The notes under the pieces are model-generated. The model was not told the DNA's origin, searched no databases, and saw only the letters and a program-made list of their open reading frames with translations. From assembly GCA_964517005.1 (NCBI GenBank), contig CAZFAJ010000073.1, forward strand, positions 1-13,736: a DNA stretch of 13,736 nt, in the 5' to 3' direction. How positions within the stretch are numbered: position 1 is the first letter of the stretch; each line of letters starts with the position of its first letter. Position numbers and translations under genes: made by a program. Source of the stretch: CAYVBJ01 sp964517005 (GTDB taxonomy: Bacteria; Bacteroidota; Rhodothermia; Balneolales; Balneolaceae). Positions 1 through 7,194 of this stretch are shown here, piece by piece.

Positions 1-57
1 CAGGATTTGGAAACAGCGGAAATTGTTGTCGGGAAATCCCTCCCTCTCCGCATTTAA
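1..57 (+). CDS. Possible 3' end of an upstream gene (partial)
   Basis: Frame 1 is open from the first base to a TAA at 55-57 and gives 18 residues ending in GKSLPLRI. The two other forward frames also stop within about 70 bases, so the reading is not unique. The residue mix (DLETAEIVV) looks more like real protein than the alternatives, but the piece is too short to assign to a family. The start of a reverse-strand gene (ATG at 54-52) is an equally possible reading. Confidence 0.3.
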   Translation, partial: QDLETAEIVVGKSLPLRI

Positions 58-409
58 AGATTTGAGTTGAGGTTTCACTTCAGATAAAATCTGGTTAAAA
101 AAATACGCGTCAGTAAATTAATAAAGTGGATGAAACTTATTAGAGACTAATCCTCGTTATCGGCAATCCTTATCATTAACCCATGCGTTCAACTCTTTGT
201 AAGCAGAAAGCTCTGTAAGATTATTACAATAAATTTAAAAGTCTCTTAAATGTGTAAATCATTGATAATCAATCAGATAACAAATTCTATAGCTTTTTTT
301 AATTAAAGCATTTAAATGTGAATTCATCGTTAGAGGTGATACTTTACAGGCAGAATCATCTGCAATTCCAGGAAACGGAATTTTATTGAAGGAAAATAAT
401 CTTAAGAAA
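58..409. other. AT-rich intergenic region upstream of the barrel-SPOR gene
   Basis: About 350 bases without a credible gene. It is strongly AT-rich and holds two short perfect palindromes (261-273 and 309-318), listed separately. No tRNA, clear terminator or consensus promoter was found. It presumably carries the promoter of the gene starting at 410. Confidence 0.5.
261..318. promoter_or_regulatory. Two short perfect palindromes upstream of the barrel-SPOR gene
   Basis: ATTGAT-A-ATCAAT at 261-273 is a perfect dyad with a one-base centre. CATTTAAATG at 309-318 is a perfect 10-base palindrome. Both lie 90 to 150 bases before the ATG at 410, where operator sites could sit. In AT-rich DNA such short palindromes also arise by chance, so a regulatory role is only a suggestion. 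Confidence 0.22.
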
Positions 410-1654
410 ATGAAAAACATAATAACACGTATCGGAATCATCACATTAGTACTCAGTATGGCTTTCTGGGGACATCTGAAAGGGCAGGAAAGTAAAGATT
501 ACAGCCGCTTAAGTGTCGTATTGTCTGGCGGTGCAACAATAGGAAATTATGGGGAAGGATTTAAATTTTTCAGAAGCAGTCTGAATATTGAAAATAAAAC
601 AACCCCATCATTCGGAGCCGGCCTTCAGTATGCAATAACACCACTTTGGTCTGTAGAGGGTGGTTACAAATATATGCGGGCAGAAGCAGTGAACAATTCA
701 TTTGAAACTGATATAAATTCTATAACAATTAAAAATATTGTTAACCTGAATCAATTGTTAAAATTGAGGGACGTATCAAGCTTTATCAATCCATATCTTA
801 CAGCCGGGGCCGGAATTGACTTTTTCAGTTTTGAATCGGATGCAGAAAGCTTTGATGAAACAGAAGCCAATTTTAATGTGGGAGCCGGAATTGCATTTAA
901 CATATCTGACAGGTTCGATCTGTTTACTAACTATGAATATCATTTTTCTGCGAATAATATTGACAATAAAAGAGGAGGATTCGGTGCAGATGTCATGGGT
1001 ACGGCTACCGGTGGTGTTCGAATTAATCTTGGAAAGAAAGGAAAAAAGCATCTTTCATGGAGTCCGCTGCCTGTTCAAATTGCACAGACAGAGTTTGATC
1101 AGCTTGTTGCCGATCGTGAGAAATTGAATGAAACACTTCCTGAATATGAGGAACTTCAGAACTTACTGGAACAAAAAGAAGATGAACTGGATCAGGTTCG
1201 AAGGGAGTCAGAGGCTACTATCGCAGGATTGAATCAAAAAGTAGCAGATTTGGAGGCAAGGTTGAGTCTGCTTCAGTCTGAACGGGACAGCCTCCAGGCT
1301 GAAAATGAAAGACTCAGAGAAGAATGTGATTGCGGCAGTGAGATTGCACCGGGACACTATGTTCAGATATTTGCTGCGAATGAACTGAATAACGCAATTG
1401 ATGTTCGTAACCGTGCAATATCAAGACTGTCAAACATTTTAAGTTCACCGGAAGAGATGGTTTTTATTACCAGCAGAAGAAGTTTTTATGAGGTGCTGAT
1501 CGGAGTGTTTCAAAGAGTTGGTGACAGCACTGCAACTCTTAACAGTATGAAAGAAGTCCATAATGATGCATTTCTTAAAACCATACCACGGCCAGATCAC
1601 CTGAAAGAACTTTACCAAGATCTTGAAAAAGTTAATCTGAATAATCAGGAATAA
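410..1654 (+). CDS. Outer-membrane beta-barrel protein with coiled coil and C-terminal SPOR domain
   Basis: A 414-residue secreted protein. Residues 1-25 form a Sec signal peptide (MKNIITRIG followed by a hydrophobic stretch, cut near KG/QE). Residues about 33-207 alternate hydrophobic and glycine-rich strands like an OmpA/OmpW-type small barrel (GAGLQYAI, GAGIAFNIS, ATGGVRINLG). Residues about 222-305 are a Glu/Leu/Gln-rich coiled coil. A Cys-Asp-Cys hinge (306-308) leads into a SPOR-like domain from 316 (GHYVQIFAA) to about 385 (FYEVLIGVFQ). SPOR domains bind peptidoglycan stripped of peptide stems, so the protein may link the outer membrane to the cell wall; that role is inferred. There is no OmpA-type C-terminal domain. 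I chose ATG 410 because it starts the signal peptide directly; a TTG at 386 would add eight residues. The gene converges on yjbQ with 28 bases between them. Confidence 0.85.
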   Translation: MKNIITRIGIITLVLSMAFWGHLKGQESKDYSRLSVVLSGGATIGNYGEGFKFFRSSLNIENKTTPSFGAGLQYAITPLWSVEGGYKYMRAEAVNNSFETDINSITIKNIVNLNQLLKLRDVSSFINPYLTAGAGIDFFSFESDAESFDETEANFNVGAGIAFNISDRFDLFTNYEYHFSANNIDNKRGGFGADVMGTATGGVRINLGKKGKKHLSWSPLPVQIAQTEFDQLVADREKLNETLPEYEELQNLLEQKEDELDQVRRESEATIAGLNQKVADLEARLSLLQSERDSLQAENERLREECDCGSEIAPGHYVQIFAANELNNAIDVRNRAISRLSNILSSPEEMVFITSRRSFYEVLIGVFQRVGDSTATLNSMKEVHNDAFLKTIPRPDHLKELYQDLEKVNLNNQE

Positions 1655-1674
1655 TAAACATTTACATAAGAAAC

Positions 1675-1757
1675 CAGGGAATTTACTCACCCGATATTGT
1701 AGCGATCAACCTGCGATTACCTCCACGGTTTCGATGCTCGCATAGGTAAATTCCCTG
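1675..1757. repeat. Perfect 12-base inverted repeat across the yjbQ stop codon
   Basis: CAGGGAATTTAC at 1675-1686 is the exact reverse complement of GTAAATTCCCTG at 1746-1757, with 59 bases between. One arm contains the yjbQ stop codon and the start of the convergent spacer; the other lies inside the yjbQ coding sequence (the LGTWQG part). Transcripts of either strand could form a long-loop hairpin here. A role in ending or stabilising the yjbQ mRNA is speculation; no clean T-tract follows. Confidence 0.5.
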
Positions 1758-2102
1758 CCATGTTCCAAGGTTCAATTTTCCGTTTGTTATTGGAATACTT
1801 ACCGAAGTGCCAAGAATGGAAGCTTTAAGATGCGACGTCATATCATCAGGTCCCTCAAGAGTGTGTTCGAACAGACTGGAATCTTCAGGCACCAGCCTGT
1901 TAAAATGTGATTCAAAATCTCGGCGCACAGAGGGATCTGCATTTTCATTTATAGCCAGTGATGCGCTGGTATGCTGAATAAAAAGATGTAATATACCTGC
2001 AGAAATTTCATTTATGACTGAGAGCTGGTTTAATACTTCATCTGTTATCAAATGAAAACCCCGCTTCTTTTGATCTAAAGTTATTTGTTTCTGCTTCCAC
2101 AT
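1683..2102 (-). CDS. yjbQ: YjbQ family protein (UPF0047, secondary thiamine-phosphate synthase-like)
   Basis: A 139-residue full-length member of the small, widespread YjbQ/UPF0047 family. Signature motifs are clear: HTSASLAINENADP (44-57), EGPDDMTSHLKAS (83-95) and LGTWQGIYLCEHR (112-124). Family structures are trimers with a cleft lined by conserved histidines, here probably His44, His91 and His123. E. coli YjbQ has weak thiamine-phosphate synthase activity, but the physiological role is unsettled, so the enzyme name should be read loosely. It is cytoplasmic with no signal peptide. ATG at 2102 is followed at once by the family's usual start (MWKQKQITL); upstream bases are A/T-rich with no strong ribosome site. 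It is divergent from the gene at 2266 and convergent with the one at 410. Confidence 0.95.
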   Translation of the reverse strand: MWKQKQITLDQKKRGFHLITDEVLNQLSVINEISAGILHLFIQHTSASLAINENADPSVRRDFESHFNRLVPEDSSLFEHTLEGPDDMTSHLKASILGTSVSIPITNGKLNLGTWQGIYLCEHRNRGGNRRLIATISGE

Positions 2103-2173
2103 AATTTTTATCGGTTTTTTACCTTAACTCAGGATTTAAATACAAGTTTGAGTTGATACAGTTTTTCTGCTTT

Positions 2174-2201
2174 CGTTCAATCACAGTCCCCATATTGAAC
2201 G
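2174..2201. promoter_or_regulatory. Inverted repeat between divergent yjbQ and the helical-protein gene
   Basis: CGTTCAAT at 2174-2181 is matched perfectly by ATTGAACG at 2194-2201 with a 12-base spacer. The dyad lies about 70 bases from each start codon in the 163-base divergent region, a normal place for a shared operator. A weaker 6-base dyad (AACTCA 2126-2131 and TGAGTT 2149-2154) lies nearer yjbQ. Just downstream, TTG at 2211 and TAGAAATTG at 2235 loosely resemble the -33/-7 layout of Bacteroidota promoters, but the match is weak. Confidence 0.35.
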
Positions 2202-2265
2202 CGTGTAACCTTGTTCATGTTTTTATGATAAGAATAGAAATTGTGAATAAAAACGTGAAGAAGAA

Positions 2266-2856
2266 ATGAGTAAGCCAGAGAAAGAGACACTGAGAGATTA
2301 CACAACGGATCTATTGACACTCGAAACCCATCTTTTAAATGCGGTAAAAAAGCAGAAAAGTTCAGAAAAAGTGCGTATAGGGGAAGCCATTGAGCTCCTG
2401 CATGTGTTGGATAAAACACTATCCGTGCATACAACAGTACTTGAAAAAAAAGTGAAAGAAATGAATGGTGAAAGAAAGAGTAAAATTAAATCAAAAATTG
2501 GTTCATTTACCGGTCAGATAGCCGGATTAGTGGATACCGTACGTGAAGATCCCGTATCCAAAATGATGCGTGATGACTACTGTTCGTTATCCATGATTGC
2601 AATCGGATACACCATGCTGCATACACTGGCACTTGCAGCCAATGATAAAGAACTTGCAGAATTGAGTTCAGGCAACCTGTCTGACATAGCTCAATTGATT
2701 ACTGAAACAAGCAGAGTGGTTCCTGTTGTTGTAGCTTTAGAAACGACAGATGATGAAGAGAAGGCTTCAAAAATATGGAAAGAGGCACTTGAAAATACCC
2801 AGAATGCTTGGAGTGCGGAAAACATTGCAGACAGGCCTGAAATTGTAAGTGCTTAA
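2266..2856 (+). CDS. Small helical protein, possibly ferritin-like (DUF892/YciF-related)
   Basis: A 196-residue soluble protein with no signal peptide or membrane segment. It looks almost wholly alpha-helical. I read helices at about 9-30 (LLTLETHLLNAV), 36-66, 72-95 (with a Lys-rich turn before it), 100-125 (MMRDDYCSLSMIAIGY) and 128-160. The order of helices and the segment YTMLHTLALAANDKELAEL (115-133) resemble the last helices of YciF/DUF892 ferritin-like proteins. However, the Glu/His pattern that binds the di-iron centre there (E-H-Y-E in YciF) aligns with Leu, Ser, Met and Ile here. The fold assignment is therefore tentative and a metal-storage function is not supported. The tail after about 163 is acidic and polar. 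The start is supported by GAAGAAG at 2257-2263 just before ATG. It is monocistronic, divergent from yjbQ. Confidence 0.7.
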   Translation: MSKPEKETLRDYTTDLLTLETHLLNAVKKQKSSEKVRIGEAIELLHVLDKTLSVHTTVLEKKVKEMNGERKSKIKSKIGSFTGQIAGLVDTVREDPVSKMMRDDYCSLSMIAIGYTMLHTLALAANDKELAELSSGNLSDIAQLITETSRVVPVVVALETTDDEEKASKIWKEALENTQNAWSAENIADRPEIVSA

Positions 2857-2941
2857 CGTTGGTTAGGTGAAAGAGTAAATGGATACAGGTATAGTGATCA
2901 AGCAGGATTTCATCTGCTAAGGGTAGTCATTCGATTTATGC

Positions 2942-2957
2942 GCCCGTGCAAACGGGC
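2942..2957 (+). terminator. GNRA-capped hairpin in the convergent spacer, possible terminator
   Basis: GCCCGT-GCAA-ACGGGC forms a six-pair GC-rich stem closed by a GCAA tetraloop, between two convergent genes (ends at 2856 and 2996). A T-run (2975-2979) follows only after 17 bases, with a weaker GGC/GCC stem (2962-2974) directly before it. The position fits transcript termination for the gene ending at 2856, but this is not a textbook intrinsic terminator. Confidence 0.4.
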
Positions 2958-2995
2958 AGACGGCTGATATTGCCTTTTTAATACACTTTCAGTAT

Positions 2996-3772
2996 CTACC
3001 CAAATAACCCGGACACGGCACCGCCATCATGACTGATGGTCTGACCTGTAACATAGGATGATCTTGGTGAGAGAAGCCAGGATGCCAGTGATGCGAGTTC
3101 GTCAGGAGTTCCCATTCTCTTTACCGGTATTGAATTTTCCATCTCCATTTTTGCTGCTTCATAACTGATGCCTTTTGACTGACTCTGTTTGTCTATCACT
3201 CTTTTGATAGCAGGCGTATCATGTGCTCCCGGTGCTAATACGTTTACAGTTACTCCATGGCCGGCAATTTCGGTTGCAAGGGATTTGGCAAAGCCTGTAA
3301 CTCCTGCACGGAAAGCGTTGCTCAATACCAACTGCGGGATGGGCTGCTTGACAGATTTACTCTCAAGAAAAAGAATGCGGCCGTATTTCTGTTCTATAAA
3401 ACCCGGAACAAGTTGCAGTGAGAGTTCTATTTTCCATCTCATCACCGATTGCCAAGCCTCATCCCACTGCTCCATTTTTGTCTCGAGAGGTGTGGCGGCA
3501 GGCGGGCCACCACTGTTAATAAAAGCGCCATGCAAAGTATTCCGGGATGTTTTTTCAAGAATGGCTTCAATGGTTTTGATATCTGTAAGATCTCCGGCGA
3601 TAATATCTGCATGTGATCCGAAATGGGAGTAGATACTTTTGAGTAGTTCTTCACGCCGGGCCACGGTAATTACATGTGCACCTTCCCGTAGTAATGCTTT
3701 AGCTGTGGCGCATCCAAATCCGCTGCTTGCACCACACACCAAAAACCGCTGATTATGAATGTTGAGATCCAT
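2996..3772 (-). CDS. SDR family oxidoreductase-like protein with replaced catalytic Tyr and Lys
   Basis: A 258-residue Rossmann-fold protein of classical SDR length. GASSGFG (14-20) is the nucleotide-binding loop, Arg39-Arg40 after the second strand favour NADP(H), Asp61 (GDLTD) fits the adenine-contact position, and NSGG (86-89) replaces the usual NNAG. APG (180-182) and a C-terminal HDGG complete the fold. The catalytic Ser is present (Ser138), but the Tyr expected 13 residues later is Ser151 and the Lys four further is Arg155 (SNAFR in place of YxxxK). From memory, a 3-oxoacyl-ACP-reductase-like subgroup (BKR_like_SDR_like) shares this change, so it is probably a conserved divergent subfamily rather than a damaged gene. 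Substrate is unknown; annotation as FabG would be wrong. It is divergent from typA, with 146 bases between. Confidence 0.9.
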   Translation of the reverse strand: MDLNIHNQRFLVCGASSGFGCATAKALLREGAHVITVARREELLKSIYSHFGSHADIIAGDLTDIKTIEAILEKTSRNTLHGAFINSGGPPAATPLETKMEQWDEAWQSVMRWKIELSLQLVPGFIEQKYGRILFLESKSVKQPIPQLVLSNAFRAGVTGFAKSLATEIAGHGVTVNVLAPGAHDTPAIKRVIDKQSQSKGISYEAAKMEMENSIPVKRMGTPDELASLASWLLSPRSSYVTGQTISHDGGAVSGLFG

Positions 3773-3838
3773 AAAAAAGATATTTTTTTATTAGCAGAAA
3801 ATGTTTAATAGTCAAAATAAATCCGTAATTTAAAAAGC

Positions 3839-3864
3839 TTGGCGTCAAAATATTCTGATGCCAA
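3839..3864. promoter_or_regulatory. Dyad in the SDR/typA divergent spacer
   Basis: TTGGCGTC at 3839-3846 pairs with GATGCCAA at 3857-3864 across a 10-base AT-rich loop; seven Watson-Crick pairs and one G-T pair. It lies 54 bases before typA and about 67 before the SDR gene. It could be an operator shared by both promoters or a hairpin in the typA leader. No clear promoter consensus was found next to it. Confidence 0.33.
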
Positions 3865-3918
3865 ATAATAAAAATAAGCCAATTAACGTAATCCGGTAAA
3901 TCGGAATATATAAATAAC

Positions 3919-5736
3919 ATGACAGATATCAGAAATATAGCCATCATTGCGCACGTAGATCACGGGAAAACGACTCTTGTGGATCAGATGCTGAGACAAA
4001 GCGGAACATTTCGCGAAAACCAGCAGGTAGCTGAGAGAGTGATGGATTCAGGAGACCTTGAGAAAGAGAAGGGAATTACAATCAGTTCCAAGAATACGGC
4101 AGTCAAATGGAAGGGGACGAAAATAAACATCGTAGACACACCCGGACACGCTGATTTCGGCGGTGAAGTGGAACGTATTTTAAAGATGGTTAATGGTGTG
4201 ATACTGCTCGTGGATGCTGCAGAAGGCCCCTTGCCTCAAACAAAATTTGTGCTTAGAAAGTCGTTGCAGCTGGGCTATCGTCCTATTGTTCTTATCAATA
4301 AAATAGACCGGAAAGATGCTCGTCCGGATGCTGTATTAAATATGATTTTTGACCTGTTTGTATCACTTAATGCAGATGATGAACAGCTCGACTTTCCTGT
4401 TTTATATGCAATTGGCCTGCAGGGAATTGCCAAACGTGAACTGGATGATGACAATAATGATTTATCACCTCTGTTTGATCTGATCATTGACCACATACCG
4501 GCACCTCAACAAAAAATTGATGCACCCTTTAAAATGCTGGTGAGCAGCGTTGACTGGAACGACTACGTGGGACGTATTGCGATCGGCCGCCTGGAACAGG
4601 GAACCATAAAAACCAATCAGGATATTGTACTCGTTGACCGAAAGGGAAACCAAAAAGCAAAGGGAAAGGCTACAAAACTTTTTACATTCAACGGATTGAC
4701 CCGTGAACCGGTAGATGAATCTCAAGCCGGTGATATTTTTGCCATGGCAGGATATGATGCCGTTGAAATCGGTGATACGCTTACTGACATTTCTGACCCT
4801 ACTCCTATCGACTATTATGATATTGACCAGCCCACCATGGCTATGTATTTCCGGGTCAATAATTCACCTTTTGCAGGGAAAGAAGGGGACTATGTAACCT
4901 CTAATATGATCAAGGATCGTCTGAATAAAGAGATTCGAACCAATGTTTCAATCCGGGTAGAACAAACCGATAACCCGGATATTTTTCGTGTTGCGGGAAG
5001 AGGCGAATTACAGCTGTCTATTTTAATTGAGACCATGCGTCGTGAAGGATTTGAGTTTGCGGTTTCAAGACCTGAAGTGCTCTATCGTGAAGTGGACGGA
5101 GACTTGTATGAACCTTTTGAAGAGGTTGTTGTGGATGTTCATATCGATTACAGCAACAAGGTGATTGATAATCTCCAAAAAAGGAAAGGTATCATGACCT
5201 CAATGGTTCAGGAAGGTGAAAACAACCGCATAGAATTTAAAGTACCATCTCGCGGATTGATCGGTTTCCGCGGAGAGATGCTCACCGAAACACGCGGGAC
5301 CGGAATTATGCATCAGCAGTTTGATTCGTATGAACCTTATGCCGGAGAGATTCCGGGCAGGACGCGCGGTGCATTGATATCTCTTGAACAGGGTGATGTA
5401 ACTCCATACGCTCTCGAAGGCCTTCAGGATCGCGGGCAGTTTATTGTAGAACCCGGAGATCCCGTGTATAAAGGACAGGTGGTTGGTATTAACAACAGGG
5501 CAGACGACCTTGTTATTAATGTGGTAAAGAAAAAGAATCTTACAAACCATCGCGCTACACAAACGGCTGATTCTGTGAAAATTTCGCAGGCGAGAAAAAT
5601 GAGTCTGGAGCAGTGCATCGAATTTATTGATACGGATGAACTTCTTGAAGTAACTCCCAAAAGCCTTAGAATTCGAAAAACACATCTTGATCACAACGAA
5701 CGTAAACGAAACGAGAAGAAAAGAGAGTTCGCTTAG
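3919..5736 (+). CDS. typA: Translational GTPase TypA/BipA
   Basis: A 605-residue ribosome-binding GTPase of full family length, related to EF-G and LepA. It acts in ribosome assembly and stress or low-temperature translation in other bacteria. The G domain shows G1 AHVDHGKTT (11-19), the G2/switch I segment EKGITISSKNTAV, G3 DTPGHADFGGEV and G4 NKID. It is followed by domain II, EF-G-like domains III and V (SRGLIGFRGE at the V region) and the BipA-specific C-terminal domain (EGLQDRGQFIVEPGDPVY, TNHRATQTADSV, and a Lys/Arg-rich tail HNERKRNEKKREFA). No key residue is missing. ATG 3919 gives the standard N-terminus MTDIRNIAIIAH; the leader is AT-rich with no Shine-Dalgarno site. It is probably transcribed alone, with the efflux operon starting 211 bases downstream. 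Confidence 0.98.
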   Translation: MTDIRNIAIIAHVDHGKTTLVDQMLRQSGTFRENQQVAERVMDSGDLEKEKGITISSKNTAVKWKGTKINIVDTPGHADFGGEVERILKMVNGVILLVDAAEGPLPQTKFVLRKSLQLGYRPIVLINKIDRKDARPDAVLNMIFDLFVSLNADDEQLDFPVLYAIGLQGIAKRELDDDNNDLSPLFDLIIDHIPAPQQKIDAPFKMLVSSVDWNDYVGRIAIGRLEQGTIKTNQDIVLVDRKGNQKAKGKATKLFTFNGLTREPVDESQAGDIFAMAGYDAVEIGDTLTDISDPTPIDYYDIDQPTMAMYFRVNNSPFAGKEGDYVTSNMIKDRLNKEIRTNVSIRVEQTDNPDIFRVAGRGELQLSILIETMRREGFEFAVSRPEVLYREVDGDLYEPFEEVVVDVHIDYSNKVIDNLQKRKGIMTSMVQEGENNRIEFKVPSRGLIGFRGEMLTETRGTGIMHQQFDSYEPYAGEIPGRTRGALISLEQGDVTPYALEGLQDRGQFIVEPGDPVYKGQVVGINNRADDLVINVVKKKNLTNHRATQTADSVKISQARKMSLEQCIEFIDTDELLEVTPKSLRIRKTHLDHNERKRNEKKREFA

Positions 5737-5747
5737 TAATTGTGCCC

Positions 5748-5770
5748 GCAGGGATTACGGCCCTGTCTTT
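5748..5770 (+). terminator. Possible weak terminator after typA
   Basis: CAGGG (5749-5753), a seven-base loop and CCCTG (5761-5765) form a five-pair stem, extendable by one G-T pair (5748/5766), followed by TCTTT. It starts 12 bases after the typA stop codon. The stem is short and the T-tract imperfect, so termination may be partial. Confidence 0.4.
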
Positions 5771-5912
5771 AAGTAAGTAACTGTAATTTTTTGAATGGAT
5801 AGTAATTCAGAAAAGTCAATATCTTTATTTTAACCAATTCTAAATTAGGTTGTAAAAGTCTGAATTGTTAAAAATATAGATTCCCTTCATATTTGATCCA
5901 TAAATTGTAGTA

Positions 5913-5950
5913 TTGACATATGGGTATTAATATATAAAGGAAATTAGTTG
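5913..5950 (+). promoter_or_regulatory. Ribosome-binding site fixing a TTG start, with a possible upstream promoter element
   Basis: AAAGGAAA at 5936-5943 is the best Shine-Dalgarno site in this part of the window and lies five bases before the TTG at 5948. With no in-frame ATG until far inside the protein, it sets TTG as the start codon of the efflux operon's first gene. TTGACA at 5913-5918 matches a -35 box, but the only TATAAA (5933-5938) lies 14 bases on and overlaps the ribosome site, so the promoter reading is weak; the true start of transcription may lie further upstream in 5771-5912. Confidence 0.5.
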
Positions 5951-7192
5951 ATAAGGTTATTTTCTGCGGTTTTATGGATTCTCTTACTGCCGGTAATTTG
6001 TTTTTCACAATCTGAGGAATCAGTTCTTACCGTAAAGGATGCATTAAATTTTGCACTGCAAAATAATCCGGAGTTGAACCGGGTTGAAGAGCAAATACGT
6101 ATTCAGGAATCCGATCTGGGGCTTTCATGGGGAATAGAAAGTCCTGAGCTATTCTATTTTAAAGAGGGAATTAACGGCAATTCTTTTTCCGAAAAACGTT
6201 ATGGCATTTCTCAATCTATGCAGTTCCCGCTTACCGGATATTACCAGAATCGCAGGGCAAAGTCGGATGTTCAAAGAGTTGAAAAGCTTTATGAAGCTGA
6301 ATTGATCCGGTTACGAGCTGAGGTAAAAAAGGCTTACACAGAACTTGCCTTCTCTATCAAAAAGATCGGGTTGATTGAGAGAAGAATGGGACTGGCCCGT
6401 GAGCTGCGTGAAATCGCACAAGCTCGTCTTGAAGTGGGTGAATCAACTGAGCTCGATTTAATACAGGCCGATATCCAGTACACTCAGGCACAAAATGATT
6501 TTCGCGAAGCAGAACAGATGAAAAATGAAGCCCGTTATGCACTTTTTCGTGTAATTGGGCTCGATCCGGAGCAACAGAAGTATGGGGTCAGCTTCCCCGA
6601 TACACTGTCCTACTTTGATGCCGATATCAGTCAAAAAAACGTTTTGCAGGGACTGGAAGAAATTCCTGAAATACAATCATTTCAAAAGAATGTTGAATCT
6701 GCAAACAGAGGTGTAAAAGTTGCAAAAAGCAATTATCTGCCAGACCTGCGTGCAGACTATTATCGTCAGGATTTTGGTTCCGGCTTTGAATTTGACGGTT
6801 TTGAAATCGGTGTTTCCGTACCATTGTGGTTTGGCCTGAATCAAAGCAACAGGGTGAAGCAGGCAAAAGCGGTACAACGGCAGGCGGAATGGACGGTCAG
6901 CGAAGCAACTCTGAAAGTGAAAGAGAGAGCTGAAAATGCCTGGCACAGATACGAAACAAGCCGAAATACAATCATATCCTATCGGGAAGTTATACAATCG
7001 CGAGCCACCAATTTGCTGGAACTTACACGGGAAGGATATCGATTAGGAGAACTTGAGTTGTTACGCGTTTTGGAAGCGCAGCGTACATTTCTATCCGCTG
7101 AGGAAAAATACTATCAATCCCTGAGAAATTACTATCTGCAGCTAATCGAACTCGAGCGTTATTTACCAAATGAACTTGTATTTACGGAGTGA
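5948..7192 (+). CDS. TolC/CzcC-family outer-membrane efflux channel
   Basis: A 414-residue outer-membrane channel of a tripartite metal exporter, first gene of the operon. Residues 1-20 are a Sec signal peptide (cut near FS/QS; Cys18 is not in a lipobox). Two outer-membrane-efflux repeats follow, each with long amphipathic helices: TVKDALNFALQNNPELN opens repeat one, and a TELDLIQADIQYTQAQNDF segment is the usual periplasmic-helix motif. SNYLPDLRADYY and a VSVPLWFGLNQSNRVKQA segment are strand and turn motifs of repeat two, echoed by ELELLRVLEAQRTFLSAE near the end. The protein would trimerise into a barrel plus periplasmic tunnel that docks on the adaptor. Length fits CzcC/CusC. The start is TTG, supported by a good ribosome site and the signal peptide. 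Its stop codon is two bases before the adaptor ATG. Confidence 0.93.
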   Translation: MIRLFSAVLWILLLPVICFSQSEESVLTVKDALNFALQNNPELNRVEEQIRIQESDLGLSWGIESPELFYFKEGINGNSFSEKRYGISQSMQFPLTGYYQNRRAKSDVQRVEKLYEAELIRLRAEVKKAYTELAFSIKKIGLIERRMGLARELREIAQARLEVGESTELDLIQADIQYTQAQNDFREAEQMKNEARYALFRVIGLDPEQQKYGVSFPDTLSYFDADISQKNVLQGLEEIPEIQSFQKNVESANRGVKVAKSNYLPDLRADYYRQDFGSGFEFDGFEIGVSVPLWFGLNQSNRVKQAKAVQRQAEWTVSEATLKVKERAENAWHRYETSRNTIISYREVIQSRATNLLELTREGYRLGELELLRVLEAQRTFLSAEEKYYQSLRNYYLQLIELERYLPNELVFTE

Positions 7193-7194
7193 GT

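Noticed and set aside
81..93. CAGAT-AAA-ATCTG hairpin followed by an A-run
   Set aside because: The stem is only five pairs, and the A-run lies on the wrong side to act as a T-tract for either strand.
150..230. tRNA-like GTTCAA motif
   Set aside because: No T-arm stem, acceptor stem or anticodon arm can be drawn around it.
2266..2856. Functional link between the ferritin-like protein and the metal pump
   Set aside because: Three genes and about 3 kb separate them, on separate transcripts, and the metal ligands seem absent.
3773..3918. Bacteroidota-type TAnnTTTG promoters for the SDR gene and typA
   Set aside because: Only near-misses such as TTATTTTG on the reverse strand were found, without a correctly spaced TTG partner.
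5200..5694. Reverse-strand open frame (164 codons) within typA
   Set aside because: It lies opposite the conserved BipA C-terminal domain and its translation is Ser/Arg/Phe-rich without any family pattern.
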